The notes under the pieces are model-generated. The model saw only the letters and a program-made list of their open reading frames with translations. It was not told the DNA's origin and did no database searches. Below, in pieces: positions 17,672-25,650 of a stretch of DNA of 41,050 nucleotides. A program made the translations under genes and the position numbers. Source of the DNA: Gelidibacter salicanalis (GTDB lineage: Bacteria; Bacteroidota; Bacteroidia; Flavobacteriales; Flavobacteriaceae). Numbering within the stretch: position 1 is the stretch's first letter; each line of letters begins with the position of its first letter. The stretch is from the NCBI RefSeq assembly GCF_016469035.1, contig NZ_JAEHJZ010000028.1, positions 36,995-78,044 of the forward strand, given 5' to 3'.

Positions 17672-17700
17672 CAAATTTACACATAAAAAACTAATATCAA
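17672..17700 (-). promoter_or_regulatory. Promoter of rpsD-rpoA-rplQ
   Basis: On the reverse strand, -33 TTG (17700-17698), an 18-nt spacer and -7 TAAATTTG (17679-17672), a full match to the Bacteroidota housekeeping promoter. The -33 element lies within the hairpin of the preceding terminator. Confidence 0.75.
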
Positions 17701-17725
17701 CCATTTAAAACAGTTGATATTAGTT
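17685..17725 (-). terminator. Internal terminator after rpsK
   Basis: On the reverse strand a perfect 13-bp stem AACTAATATCAAC/GTTGATATTAGTT with an 11-nt loop is followed by T-rich sequence. It starts 16 nt after the rpsK stop and divides the spc-alpha genes from rpsD-rpoA-rplQ. Confidence 0.8.
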
Positions 17726-17741
17726 AGAGATACGTTATAAA

Positions 17742-18131
17742 CTATACACGTCTACGTTTTGGAGGGCGACATCCATTATGTGGCAATGGGGTAACATCAA
17801 TAATTTCTGTTACTTCAATACCTGCATTATGAATAGAACGGATAGCAGATTCTCTACCATTACCTGGTCCTTTTACATAAACTTTTACTTTCTTCAGTCC
17901 AGCTTCTCTTGCTACTGCTGCAGCATCTTCAGCGGCCATTTGGGCAGCGTATGGAGTATTCTTTTTAGAACCTCTAAAGCCCATCTTACCAGCTGATGAC
18001 CAAGAAACGACATCACCTTTTTTGTTTGTCAAAGAAATAATGATGTTGTTGAATGAAGCGGCAATGTGTGCCTCTCCGTTTGCTTCAACAATAACCTTAC
18101 GTTTTTTAACCTTTGTACTTGCCTTTGCCAT
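17742..18131 (-). CDS. rpsK: 30S ribosomal protein S11 (uS11)
   Basis: Binds 16S rRNA at the platform and helps select the correct tRNA. 129 residues with the conserved [28 protein letters not shown] core and the basic C-terminal [18 protein letters not shown]. Follows rpsM after a 101-nt spacer of 7-bp repeats and is followed by a terminator, so it closes the main transcript. Confidence 0.98.
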   Translation of the reverse strand: MAKASTKVKKRKVIVEANGEAHIAASFNNIIISLTNKKGDVVSWSSAGKMGFRGSKKNTPYAAQMAAEDAAAVAREAGLKKVKVYVKGPGNGRESAIRSIHNAGIEVTEIIDVTPLPHNGCRPPKRRRV

Positions 18132-18140
18132 ATTTTTTTT

Positions 18141-18232
18141 TAGTTTTTAGTATTAGTTTATAGTCGCTAGAATCCTAAACCGTTAAATTTCAAACAGATT
18201 CTTTCCAACGTCTAAAGACTAAAGACTATTTT
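18141..18232. repeat. Opposed 7-bp repeats between rpsM and rpsK
   Basis: On the + strand TAG recurs at 18141, 18148, 18154, 18161 and 18168 (spacing 7, 6, 7, 7), and CTA recurs at 18212, 18219 and 18226 (spacing 7). The CTA side ends against the rpsM stop codon. The two sides point toward each other, with about 37 nt of plain sequence between. Confidence 0.6.
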
Positions 18233-18607
18233 TTATTTAGTTGCCTTTTTCTTGTTAGCAACAGTTTTTCTTCTACCTTTTCTAGTTCTAGAGTTGTTCT
18301 TAGTGCGTTGACCTCTTAAAGGAAGTCCAGCTCTATGACGAATACCTCTGTAACATCCAATATCCATTAAACGCTTGATGTTTATTTGGATTTCTGAACG
18401 CAACTCACCTTCAATAGTAAAGACACCTACAGCTTCACGAATATTACTGATTTCGTCATCTGTCCAATCCTGAACTTTTGTGTTTTCATCAACTTTAGCT
18501 TGTGCTAAAATTTCTTTTGCTCTGCTTGCACCTATCCCGTAGATGTAAGTTAAAGAGATTACTCCTCTTTTCTGTTTTGGTATATCAACACCTGCAATTC
18601 TTGCCAT
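18233..18607 (-). CDS. rpsM: 30S ribosomal protein S13 (uS13)
   Basis: Sits in the head of the 30S subunit and contacts P-site tRNA and the 50S subunit. 124 residues: [26 protein letters not shown] at the N-terminus, the helix-two-turn-helix region, and the basic tail [28 protein letters not shown]. It starts 2 nt after the rpmJ stop. Confidence 0.98.
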   Translation of the reverse strand: MARIAGVDIPKQKRGVISLTYIYGIGASRAKEILAQAKVDENTKVQDWTDDEISNIREAVGVFTIEGELRSEIQINIKRLMDIGCYRGIRHRAGLPLRGQRTKNNSRTRKGRRKTVANKKKATK

Positions 18608-18609
18608 AA

Positions 18610-18726
18610 TTAACCTTGTCTTTGTTTGAATCTAGGATTCTTTTTGTTAATGACGTAAAGTCTTCCTTTTCGACGTACTAACTTACAATCAGCACTCCTT
18701 TTTTTAACTGATGCTCTTACTTTCAT
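18610..18726 (-). CDS. rpmJ: 50S ribosomal protein L36 (bL36), zinc-free form
   Basis: A 38-codon gene. The protein begins [19 protein letters not shown] and ends in NPRFKQRQG, as L36 does. The zinc-binding set of typical L36 (Cys11, Cys14, Cys27, His33) is reduced to one relic Cys14; the others read Ser, Asn and Phe. It is therefore the C-minus type, independent of zinc. Located between infA and rpsM as in most bacteria. Its start codon lies in the first copy of a 50-bp repeat (18721-18831). Confidence 0.95.
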   Translation of the reverse strand: MKVRASVKKRSADCKLVRRKGRLYVINKKNPRFKQRQG

Positions 18727-18745
18727 CTGTTCCTGTTATTTATTT

Positions 18746-18775
18746 TTAATTGTCAAATGGAACCTTCGGTTTCAT
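18746..18775 (-). other. 9-codon mini-ORF in the rpmJ leader (copy 2)
   Basis: ATG at 18775, reading MKPKVPFDN then TAA at 18748-18746. The start context AACAG-ATG-AAA is the same as that of rpmJ. Translation is unproven. Confidence 0.4.
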
Positions 18776-18795
18776 CTGTTCCTGTTATTTGGTTT

Positions 18796-18825
18796 TTATT
18801 GGTCAGATGGAACTGTCGGTTTCAT
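18796..18825 (-). other. 9-codon mini-ORF in the rpmJ leader (copy 1)
   Basis: ATG at 18825, reading MKPTVPSDQ then TAA at 18798-18796. Same length and frame as the other copy, with three amino-acid changes. It starts 12 nt after the infA stop codon. Translation is unproven. Confidence 0.4.
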
Positions 18826-18837
18826 CTGTTCTATTTA

Positions 18838-19053
18838 TTAATATCTATAAGTTATTCGAGCCTTAGACAAATCATAAGGGCTCATTTCTAATTTTACTTT
18901 GTCTCCTGGTAACAGTTTAATGTAGTGCATACGCATTTTACCAGAAATATGCGCTGTGACTATGTGTCCATTTTCTAATTCAACACGGAACATCGCATTG
19001 GATAATGCTTCTATAATCGATCCGTCCTGTTCTATTGATGCTTGTTTTGCCAT
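18838..19053 (-). CDS. infA: Translation initiation factor IF-1
   Basis: Binds the A site of the 30S subunit during initiation. 71 residues, a single S1/OB-fold domain ([26 protein letters not shown]..., ending [11 protein letters not shown]), normal length. It starts 7 nt after the secY stop, so is co-transcribed. Downstream lies the unusual repeat that leads into rpmJ. Confidence 0.97.
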   Translation of the reverse strand: MAKQASIEQDGSIIEALSNAMFRVELENGHIVTAHISGKMRMHYIKLLPGDKVKLEMSPYDLSKARITYRY

Positions 19054-19060
19054 AATAATA

Positions 19061-20407
19061 TTAAGCTATTGCTTTTCTATTTTTGCCAGTTTTCATTAAG
19101 CCATCATAGTGTTTGTTCAACAAATATGAATTGACTTGTTGCATCGTATCAATTGCAACACCTACCATAATCAATAATGAGGTACCTCCAAAGAACAATG
19201 CCCAACCTTGCTGTACGCCCATCAATTTAACTACAACCGCTGGGAACACAGCAATCAACGCTAAAAATATAGACCCAGGTAAAGTTATTTGAGACATAAT
19301 CTTGTCCAAGTACTCAGAGGTTTCAGTTCCTGGTCTAATACCCGGTATAAAACCACCACTACGTTTTAAATCATCTGCCATTTTATTTGTTGGTACAGTG
19401 ATAGCGGTGTAGAAGTACGTAAAGATAATGATCAATAACGCAAATACAATGTTGTACCAAAGGCCGAAGATGTCGGAGAAGTTAGTTTGTAACCAAACGC
19501 CAACAGCACCTTCACCTAATCCTTTACCCACCAATGTTGGTACAAACATAATTGCCTGAGCAAAAATGATTGGCATAACACCAGAAGCATTTAATTTTAA
19601 AGGTAAAAACTGTCTTGATCCAAATACATTCTTTTCATAACCACCAGAAGCAGTACGGCGCGCATATTGCACAGCAATCTTACGAACACCCATGACCAAC
19701 ATAATTGATAGTAAAATGATAACGAACCAGATGACCAATTCAATAAGCACCATCATCAATCCGCCGTTACCACCACCTTCTAATCTAGAGGCGTAGTTTT
19801 GAACAAATGACGCGGGCATACGAGCAATGATACCTACCATAATCAATAAAGAAATACCGTTACCGATACCTTTATCAGTTATTTTTTCACCCAACCACAT
19901 TGCAAATACAGTACCGGTTACCAAAATAATTACTGAAGACACGTAGAACATGGTTCCTGTACCCAATAAAAATGCCGATGAAGGAATACCTAATGCTGGT
20001 AAACTAGCCAAGTATCCTGGTGCTTGCACCAAACAGATCCCAATAGTTAACCAACGTGTGATTTGATTGATCTTTTTACGTCCGCTTTCCCCATCCTTCT
20101 GTAATTTTTGAAGGTAAGGAATGGCAATACCCATTAATTGAACGACAATTGAAGCCGAAATGTATGGCATGATACCTAAGGCAAATACCGAAGCATTCGC
20201 GAAAGCTCCACCTGTAAAAGCATTAAGAAGTCCTAGAAGACCTTGATCCGTATTACTGGCCAAAGCACCTAACTGACTTGCATCAATACCTGGTAAAACC
20301 ACTTGTGCACCAAAACGATAAACTAAAAGAAGGCCAAGCGTAAGCATGATTCGATCTTTTAGTTCTGTTATTTTCCAAACATTTTTTAAAGTCTCTATAA
20401 ATTTCAT
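19061..20407 (-). CDS. secY: Preprotein translocase subunit SecY
   Basis: Channel protein of the SecYEG translocon in the inner membrane. 448 residues, ten hydrophobic segments. Signatures: [15 protein letters not shown], the GNGISLLI-type motif ([15 protein letters not shown]), and the cytosolic loops needed for SecA and ribosome binding ([14 protein letters not shown]). Preceded by rplO (13 nt) and followed by infA (7 nt), with no adk or map gene between. Confidence 0.98.
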   Translation of the reverse strand: MKFIETLKNVWKITELKDRIMLTLGLLLVYRFGAQVVLPGIDASQLGALASNTDQGLLGLLNAFTGGAFANASVFALGIMPYISASIVVQLMGIAIPYLQKLQKDGESGRKKINQITRWLTIGICLVQAPGYLASLPALGIPSSAFLLGTGTMFYVSSVIILVTGTVFAMWLGEKITDKGIGNGISLLIMVGIIARMPASFVQNYASRLEGGGNGGLMMVLIELVIWFVIILLSIMLVMGVRKIAVQYARRTASGGYEKNVFGSRQFLPLKLNASGVMPIIFAQAIMFVPTLVGKGLGEGAVGVWLQTNFSDIFGLWYNIVFALLIIIFTYFYTAITVPTNKMADDLKRSGGFIPGIRPGTETSEYLDKIMSQITLPGSIFLALIAVFPAVVVKLMGVQQGWALFFGGTSLLIMVGVAIDTMQQVNSYLLNKHYDGLMKTGKNRKAIA

Positions 20408-20420
20408 TCTCTAAAAGGTC

Positions 20421-20873
20421 TTATAAAGTTACAGCTTCTCCTCCGGCAGCTTCAATAGCAGCTTTTGCTGAAGCGGTAAATTTATGAGCAGTAACTTTTA
20501 ATTTTGATTTCAATTCGCCACGACCTAAGATTTTAACAAGATCATTCTTGTTTACAACCCCTAGTTCTAATAACGTCACAAAATCAACAGTGTCTGTAAT
20601 GATTTGACCATCTACCAATTGTTGTAGTTTATCAAGATTGACACCTTGATATTCTATACGATTGATATTTGTAAATCCAAACTTAGGCACACGTCTTTGA
20701 AGTGGCATTTGACCCCCTTCAAAACCTAATTTCTTAGAATAACCAGAACGAGATTTCTGACCTTTGTGACCCTTTGTTGCAGTACCACCTTTACCAGAAC
20801 CTTGTCCTCTACCTATTCTTTTGCCTTGATTTTTAACTGACCCTTCAGCCGGTTTTAAATTACTTAAATCCAT
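20421..20873 (-). CDS. rplO: 50S ribosomal protein L15 (uL15)
   Basis: Late-assembly 50S protein. 150 residues with the Gly/Arg-rich N-terminus ([25 protein letters not shown]) followed by the globular domain [15 protein letters not shown]. Tight spacing to rpmD (12 nt) and secY (13 nt). Confidence 0.97.
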   Translation of the reverse strand: MDLSNLKPAEGSVKNQGKRIGRGQGSGKGGTATKGHKGQKSRSGYSKKLGFEGGQMPLQRRVPKFGFTNINRIEYQGVNLDKLQQLVDGQIITDTVDFVTLLELGVVNKNDLVKILGRGELKSKLKVTAHKFTASAKAAIEAAGGEAVTL

Positions 20874-20885
20874 TATTCTGCTGTA

Positions 20886-21068
20886 TTATTTTGTTTCCTC
20901 TACAGAAACTAAATGTTGAACTTTATTAATCATTCCAAGGATACTTGGCGTGTCATCATGCTCAACAACCTGATTCATTTTACGCAAACCTAAAGATTCT
21001 AAAATCCTCTTTTGCGTTTGTGTACGGTTGATAGCACTTTTTACTTTTTTTACTTTAATCTTTGCCAT
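20886..21068 (-). CDS. rpmD: 50S ribosomal protein L30 (uL30)
   Basis: 60 residues, matching the short bacterial L30 (IKVKKVKSAINRTQTQKRILESLGLRKMNQVVEHDD). It lies after rpsE with 106 nt between, filled by a 7-bp repeat array, and 12 nt before rplO. Confidence 0.95.
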   Translation of the reverse strand: MAKIKVKKVKSAINRTQTQKRILESLGLRKMNQVVEHDDTPSILGMINKVQHLVSVEETK

Positions 21069-21076
21069 TTTTTTAT

Positions 21077-21174
21077 AGTATTAAGTAGTTAGTATTAGGT
21101 ATTAAGAATTTAGCGCAAAGTGCATTGAAAATCACTTGTTACTTTGTACTTAATACTTCGTACTCCATACTCAT
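21077..21174. repeat. Fourteen 7-bp units in perfect register between rpsE and rpmD
   Basis: On the + strand AGTA-type units start at 21077, 21084, 21091, 21098, 21105, 21112 and 21119, one neutral unit at 21126, then CACT/TACT units at 21133, 21140, 21147, 21154, 21161 and 21168. All 98 nt keep the 7-nt phase, and the array ends exactly at the rpsE stop codon (21175). The halves are inverted relative to each other. Confidence 0.8.
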
Positions 21175-21699
21175 TTATCCGTTAAATACTTTTGTAAGTG
21201 AAATACCTCTTTCTCTAGCTATAGATCCTGCATCTCTTAATTGCAACAAAGCATCAAAAGTCGCTTTAACTACGTTATGAGGATTTGAAGAGCCTTGAGA
21301 TTTTGATAATACATCATGTACACCTACTGCCTCTAAAACCGTTCTTACAGCACCACCAGCAATAACTCCAGTACCTTCAGAAGCTGGAATGATATTTACT
21401 CTTGCACCACCATACTTACCTTTTTGTTCGTGTGGTAATGTTTTGTTTTTGATAGGAATTCTCACTAAATTTTTCTTAGCGTCTTCAATGCCTTTTGCAA
21501 TTGCCGTAGCCACATCTTTAGATTTCCCTAAACCATGTCCTACAACTCCAGCTTCATCTCCAACTACTACAATAGCAGAAAAACCGAATGCTCTACCACC
21601 TTTAGTAACTTTAGTAACTCTCTGTACACCTATAAGATGATCTTTAAGGTCTAACCCACTAGGTTTTACTAATTCTGCGTTTTTATATTTTTGATACAT
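21175..21699 (-). CDS. rpsE: 30S ribosomal protein S5 (uS5)
   Basis: Part of the mRNA entry channel and of decoding fidelity. 174 residues: the S5 double-stranded RNA-binding domain with [28 protein letters not shown], then the C-terminal domain with [23 protein letters not shown]. It starts 6 nt after the rplR stop. Confidence 0.98.
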   Translation of the reverse strand: MYQKYKNAELVKPSGLDLKDHLIGVQRVTKVTKGGRAFGFSAIVVVGDEAGVVGHGLGKSKDVATAIAKGIEDAKKNLVRIPIKNKTLPHEQKGKYGGARVNIIPASEGTGVIAGGAVRTVLEAVGVHDVLSKSQGSSNPHNVVKATFDALLQLRDAGSIARERGISLTKVFNG

Positions 21700-21705
21700 A
21701 ATGTC

Positions 21706-22062
21706 TTAAAATTTTAGTCCTGCTTCTCTAGCACCATCTGCTAATGATTTTACTCTTCCGTGATATTGATACCCACCTCTATCAAAAGAAATAGTTTCAA
21801 CACCAGCTTTCAAAGCTCTTTCTCCTACAGCTTTACCAACTAACGTGGCAATGTCTGTTTTGGTTCCTTTTGCAGAACTAATGTCTTTATCTCTTGAAGA
21901 TGCAGCACTAATAGTATTACCAGTTACATCGTCGATAATTTGAGCATAAATTTCTTTATTGCTTCTAAATACAGCCAAACGAGGTCTTGTCTCTGTTCCA
22001 GAAACAACCTTACGAATCCTGTTTTTTATTCTTAATCTCTTTTGATTTTTTGTCAATGCCAT
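21706..22062 (-). CDS. rplR: 50S ribosomal protein L18 (uL18)
   Basis: Binds 5S rRNA together with L5 and L25. 118 residues, with [20 protein letters not shown] and the C-terminal [26 protein letters not shown] motif. Spaced 10 nt from rplF and 6 nt from rpsE. Confidence 0.98.
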   Translation of the reverse strand: MALTKNQKRLRIKNRIRKVVSGTETRPRLAVFRSNKEIYAQIIDDVTGNTISAASSRDKDISSAKGTKTDIATLVGKAVGERALKAGVETISFDRGGYQYHGRVKSLADGAREAGLKF

Positions 22063-22072
22063 AACTATACGA

Positions 22073-22615
22073 TTATGCTGATTTACCTGCTTTTCTTCTT
22101 AATACTTCTCCTACAAACTTAACACCTTTTCCTTTGTATGGTTCAGGTTTTCTATACCCGCGAATCTTCGCTGCCACCTGACCTACCAATTGTTTGTCGT
22201 ATGAAGTTAACTTTATGATTGGATTTTTCCCTTTTTCAGAAATGGTCTCCACTTTAACTTCAGGAGCTACTTCTAAAACAATATTATGAGAAAACCCTAA
22301 AGCTAAATCTAATTTTTGTCCTTGGTTTGAAGCTCTATAACCAACACCAACCAATTCTAATTGCTTGGTCCAGCCTTGAGATACTCCTTCAACCATATTC
22401 TTTACCAATGATCTGTAAAGACCGTGGTTAGTTCTTGCTTCTTTACTGTCTGATGGACGTGCTACTGACACTTCACCATCTTTTACAGTAATTTCAACAC
22501 TTTCAAATTTCTGAGTCAACTCACCCAATTTACCTTTTACAGTAATTACGTTGTCTTTGACGTCTATTGTAACCCCTTCTGGGATTGCTACTGGATTATT
22601 TCCTATTCTTGACAT
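22073..22615 (-). CDS. rplF: 50S ribosomal protein L6 (uL6)
   Basis: Located at the factor-binding site of the 50S subunit. 180 residues, two repeats of the L6 fold; starts [15 protein letters not shown] and ends with the [16 protein letters not shown] signature. Spaced 12 nt from rpsH. Confidence 0.98.
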   Translation of the reverse strand: MSRIGNNPVAIPEGVTIDVKDNVITVKGKLGELTQKFESVEITVKDGEVSVARPSDSKEARTNHGLYRSLVKNMVEGVSQGWTKQLELVGVGYRASNQGQKLDLALGFSHNIVLEVAPEVKVETISEKGKNPIIKLTSYDKQLVGQVAAKIRGYRKPEPYKGKGVKFVGEVLRRKAGKSA

Positions 22616-22627
22616 ATCTCTCCTTTT

Positions 22628-23026
22628 TTAGTAAACGTAGCACAATAATTCACCACCAACATTCTCTTTATGCGCTTGCTTTCCAGTCATAACTCCGTGA
22701 GAAGTTGACACAATTGCAATTCCAAGTCCGTTAAGGATTCTTGGCATTTCACTAGAGCTTGCGTATTTACGTAAACCTGGTTTACTTAATCTTTGAATTT
22801 TTCTGATGACAGGCTCTTTAGTCTCTTTATTGTATTTAAGCGCTATTTTGATAGTGCCTTGTACTGAAGAGTCATCAAACTTGTAACTTAAAATATACCC
22901 TTGGTCGAATAATATTTTAGTGATTTCTTTTTTCAGATTTGATGCAGGAATCTCGACAACTCTATGGTTGGCCATTACTGCATTTCTAACTCGTGTTAGA
23001 TAATCTGCGATTGGATCTGTAGTCAT
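22628..23026 (-). CDS. rpsH: 30S ribosomal protein S8 (uS8)
   Basis: Central 16S rRNA-binding protein; in E. coli it represses the spc operon. 132 residues with TDPIADYLTRVRNAVMANH at the start and the conserved LNGLGIAIVSTSHGVMTGKQA near the end. It follows rpsN after 135 nt that hold four hairpins, an unusually long and structured gap for this gene pair. Confidence 0.98.
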   Translation of the reverse strand: MTTDPIADYLTRVRNAVMANHRVVEIPASNLKKEITKILFDQGYILSYKFDDSSVQGTIKIALKYNKETKEPVIRKIQRLSKPGLRKYASSSEMPRILNGLGIAIVSTSHGVMTGKQAHKENVGGELLCYVY

Positions 23027-23040
23027 TTATATTAAATTTC

Positions 23041-23163
23041 GGATATGGTTTTTGGTTCTCCCCAAACCTATATCCAGTTCATACTCTTACTGAGATGCGA
23101 AATTTCGCATCTTTACAACGCGATGAATCGCGTTATATCAGAAACGCAAGGTGTTGCGTTTCT
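23041..23163. repeat. Cluster of four hairpins between rpsN and rpsH
   Basis: Imperfect stem at 23041-23075 (GGATAT/ATATCC outer pairs); perfect palindrome at 23093-23112 (AGATGCGAAA and complement); AACGCGAT/ATCGCGTT at 23117-23134 with a 2-nt loop; AGAAACGCAA/TTGCGTTTCT at 23140-23163 with a 4-nt loop. The last overlaps the rpsN stop codon by 2 nt. Confidence 0.8.
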
Positions 23164-23431
23164 ACCAGGATGCTTTTCTAACTCCTGGGATCAAGCCTTG
23201 GTTTGCCATTTCACGTAACATAACACGAGAGATTCCAAAGATACGTACGTATCCTCTTGGTCTTCCGGTTAATTTACAACGGTTGTGCAAACGCACTGGT
23301 GATGCATTTCTTGGTAACTTTTGTAACGCTTCATAATCTCCAGCTTCTTTCAAAGCCTTACGTTTCTCTGCGTACTTATCTACCATTTTTTGTCTTTTCA
23401 CCTCACGGGCTTTCATTGATTCTTTAGCCAT
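23162..23431 (-). CDS. rpsN: 30S ribosomal protein S14 (uS14), zinc-free form
   Basis: Head protein of the 30S subunit. 89 residues: the long C-minus type, without the CxxC zinc ribbon of the 61-residue form. The core [25 protein letters not shown] is present. It follows rplE at 3 nt. Its TAG stop lies at the edge of a palindromic element. Confidence 0.97.
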   Translation of the reverse strand: MAKESMKAREVKRQKMVDKYAEKRKALKEAGDYEALQKLPRNASPVRLHNRCKLTGRPRGYVRIFGISRVMLREMANQGLIPGVRKASW

Positions 23432-23434
23432 ATC

Positions 23435-23986
23435 TTAGTTCTTTTGAAAAGGTAAACCTAATTCTGTTAATAGCGATTTTGCTTCTTTATCTGTAGGAGC
23501 CGTTGTGACAAAGGTAATATCCATTCCTGAAATATTGTTAACTTTATCAATATCTATTTCTGGAAAGATAATTTGCTCAACAATACCTAGGTTATAGTTA
23601 CCTCTACCGTCAAAACCTGTAGCTCTGATACCGTTAAAGTCTCTTACACGTGGTAATGCCGATGTTACCAAACGGTCTAGAAACTCATACATTTGCTCAC
23701 CGCGTAATGTAACTCTAGCCCCAATTGGCATTCCTTTACGTAACTTAAACGTTGCGATATCTTTTTTAGATAACGTTGCTACGGCTTTTTGACCAGAAAT
23801 TTTGGTCAACTCATCCACAGCGTGGTCTACTAACTTTTTATCGGCAACTGCAGCACCTACTCCTTTAGATATTACTATCTTTTGAAGTTTAGGAACTTGC
23901 ATTACGTTTTTATATCCGAATTCTTCTGTAAGAGCAGAAACTACTTTGTCCTTGTACTCTTGTTTTAATCTTGGAATATAAGCCAT
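23435..23986 (-). CDS. rplE: 50S ribosomal protein L5 (uL5)
   Basis: Binds 5S rRNA and forms a bridge to the 30S head. 183 residues with the [11 protein letters not shown] segment, the [28 protein letters not shown] motif and RDFNGI. Only 2 nt separate it from rplX. Confidence 0.98.
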   Translation of the reverse strand: MAYIPRLKQEYKDKVVSALTEEFGYKNVMQVPKLQKIVISKGVGAAVADKKLVDHAVDELTKISGQKAVATLSKKDIATFKLRKGMPIGARVTLRGEQMYEFLDRLVTSALPRVRDFNGIRATGFDGRGNYNLGIVEQIIFPEIDIDKVNNISGMDITFVTTAPTDKEAKSLLTELGLPFQKN

Positions 23987-23988
23987 AA

Positions 23989-24300
23989 CTAAATTACTTC
24001 ATTTGATTTTTTAGAAAATCTCACTTTTTTATCGCCTTCCATTCTATAACCAATACGGGTGGTTTCACCTTTACCACTCAAGAGTGATAGGTTGGAAATA
24101 TGAATAGGCGCTTCTTTCTCTACAATGCCACCTTGAGGGCTTTGTGCACTTGGTTTAGTATGTTTCTTAACCATGTTCACGCCTTCTACAATCGCTTTGT
24201 TCTTATCTTTTAAGATCTTTACAACTTTGCCTTCGGTACCTTTATGGTCTCCAGCAATTACTTGTACTGTATCTCCCGATTTTATTTTAAACTTTGTCAT
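23989..24300 (-). CDS. rplX: 50S ribosomal protein L24 (uL24)
   Basis: Early 50S assembly protein with a KOW motif ([25 protein letters not shown]) at the N-terminus. 103 residues from the ATG at 24300. A second ATG directly upstream (24303) is an equal alternative; the open frame continues to a TTG at 24321, which I reject. Spaced about 52 nt from rplN with a nested hairpin in the gap. Confidence 0.95.
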   Translation of the reverse strand: MTKFKIKSGDTVQVIAGDHKGTEGKVVKILKDKNKAIVEGVNMVKKHTKPSAQSPQGGIVEKEAPIHISNLSLLSGKGETTRIGYRMEGDKKVRFSKKSNEVI

Positions 24301-24327
24301 CATCTTTATTTTTTTTTGCAACGATTA

Positions 24328-24361
24328 GCTGTTGAAACGCAGCGTTCTGCGTTTTTACAGC
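24328..24361. repeat. Nested hairpin at the rplN stop codon
   Basis: Outer arms GCTGT (24328-24332) and ACAGC (24357-24361), inner arms AAACGCAG (24335-24342) and CTGCGTTT (24347-24354), 4-nt loop. The inner stem ends directly against the rplN stop codon at 24355-24357, which sits between the two stems. Confidence 0.75.
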
Positions 24362-24723
24362 ACTTCAGGTGCCAATGATACAATTTTCATGAATTGCTTA
24401 TCACGAAGTTCTCTTGCAACAGGTCCAAAAACACGTGTGCCTCTCATTTCTCCTTGCGGATTTAAAAGTACACAAGCATTGTCGTCAAATCTGATATAAG
24501 ATCCGTCTGGACGTCTTACTTCCTTTTTGGTACGTACAACAACAGCTGTAGAAACAGCTCCCTTTTTGATGTTACCATTAGGCGTTGCATCTTTTACAGA
24601 AACAACTATCTTGTCACCTACAGAAGCATATCTTCTTTTAGTACCACCTAGAACGCGGATAGTCAAAACTTCCTTTGCTCCAGTGTTATCAGCTACTTTT
24701 AATCTTGATTCTTGTTGTAACAT
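24355..24723 (-). CDS. rplN: 50S ribosomal protein L14 (uL14)
   Basis: Lies at the subunit interface, forming bridge B8, and is the docking site of RsfS (gene at 3482). 122 residues: [27 protein letters not shown] at the start, [18 protein letters not shown], and the C-terminal [24 protein letters not shown]. Spaced 2 nt from rpsQ. Confidence 0.98.
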   Translation of the reverse strand: MLQQESRLKVADNTGAKEVLTIRVLGGTKRRYASVGDKIVVSVKDATPNGNIKKGAVSTAVVVRTKKEVRRPDGSYIRFDDNACVLLNPQGEMRGTRVFGPVARELRDKQFMKIVSLAPEVL

Positions 24724-24725
24724 AA

Positions 24726-24983
24726 TTACTTCGCTCTTTCAATTATTTCTACTAATCTCCAACATTTGGATTTACTTAAAGGTCGTGTTTCCATGATCTT
24801 TACGGTGTCTCCAATGTTACAGTCATTTGTCTCATCGTGTGCAACGTATTTCTTCGTTTTTAACACGAATTTTCCATACATAGGGTGTTTTACTTTCTTA
24901 ACTTCAGAAACCACAATGGATTTCATCATTTTGTTACTTGTAACAATGCCTATACGTTCTTTTCTTAAATTTCTTTTTTCCAT
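24726..24983 (-). CDS. rpsQ: 30S ribosomal protein S17 (uS17)
   Basis: OB-fold protein of the 30S body. 85 residues with [21 protein letters not shown] and the [23 protein letters not shown] motif. Spaced 18 nt from rpmC. Confidence 0.97.
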   Translation of the reverse strand: MEKRNLRKERIGIVTSNKMMKSIVVSEVKKVKHPMYGKFVLKTKKYVAHDETNDCNIGDTVKIMETRPLSKSKCWRLVEIIERAK

Positions 24984-25001
24984 CTTTCAGCGGAATACAA
25001 A

Positions 25002-25193
25002 TTATTGTACTTCTCTTTTAGTTAATTCGGTTGCAATTCTTGCTACAGAACGTCTCACGTTGCGTAATTGAATCGGATTTTCTAAAGGTGAGATTGCATG
25101 TGCCATATTCAGGTCAGCATAACTCTTTTTAGTTTCACCTAACTTATCTTGTAATTCAGCTGTAGAAAGCTGTTTAATTTCTGATTGCTTCAT
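25002..25193 (-). CDS. rpmC: 50S ribosomal protein L29 (uL29)
   Basis: Small helical protein at the exit tunnel, near the docking site for trigger factor and SRP. 63 residues (MKQSEIKQLSTAELQDKLGE..., RNVRRSVARIATELTKR). Spaced 12 nt from rplP. Confidence 0.96.
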   Translation of the reverse strand: MKQSEIKQLSTAELQDKLGETKKSYADLNMAHAISPLENPIQLRNVRRSVARIATELTKREVQ

Positions 25194-25205
25194 AATATCT
25201 ATGTA

Positions 25206-25631
25206 TTAAGCTTCGTAATCTCTAGCGATTAAGAATTTTGTTTTTACAGGTAATTTTTGAGCTGCCAAACGTAATGCTTCTTTTGCAACGTCCAATGGCA
25301 CGCCACCTACTTCAAACATAATTCTACCTGGCTTCACTACAGCTACCCAATATTCTACAGCACCTTTACCTTTACCCATACGTACTTCAAGAGGCTTTTT
25401 GGTGATAGGCTTGTCTGGAAATATTTTGATCCAAAGTTGCCCTTCTCTTTTCATAAAACGTGTAGCTGCAATACGAGCTGCCTCAATTTGACGAGATGTT
25501 AAAAACATTCCCGTTTCGTGTACCGATTTTATACCGAACATTCCATTTGAAAGTTCATGTCCTCTACCGGAATTTCCTTTCATGCGGCCTTTTTGCTGCT
25601 TACGGAATTTTGTCTTTCTAGGTTGTAACAT
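25206..25631 (-). CDS. rplP: 50S ribosomal protein L16 (uL16)
   Basis: Near the A site and the peptidyl-transferase centre, late in assembly. 141 residues with [37 protein letters not shown] and [18 protein letters not shown]. Spaced 19 nt from rpsC. Confidence 0.98.
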   Translation of the reverse strand: MLQPRKTKFRKQQKGRMKGNSGRGHELSNGMFGIKSVHETGMFLTSRQIEAARIAATRFMKREGQLWIKIFPDKPITKKPLEVRMGKGKGAVEYWVAVVKPGRIMFEVGGVPLDVAKEALRLAAQKLPVKTKFLIARDYEA

Positions 25632-25650
25632 TTTTCTTTAACTTTAAAAA

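Larger units (their letters stand above)
18721..18831 (-). repeat. 50-bp tandem repeat copying the rpmJ start region
   Basis: Units at 18721-18769 and 18770-18819 with a 12-nt partial third at 18820-18831. Each carries AACAGGAACAGATGAAA (partial in the third), the context of the rpmJ start codon. In each full unit CAGATGAAAC can pair with a downstream GTTCCATNTG, so the ATG lies in a stem. Units differ at about eight positions. Confidence 0.85.
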
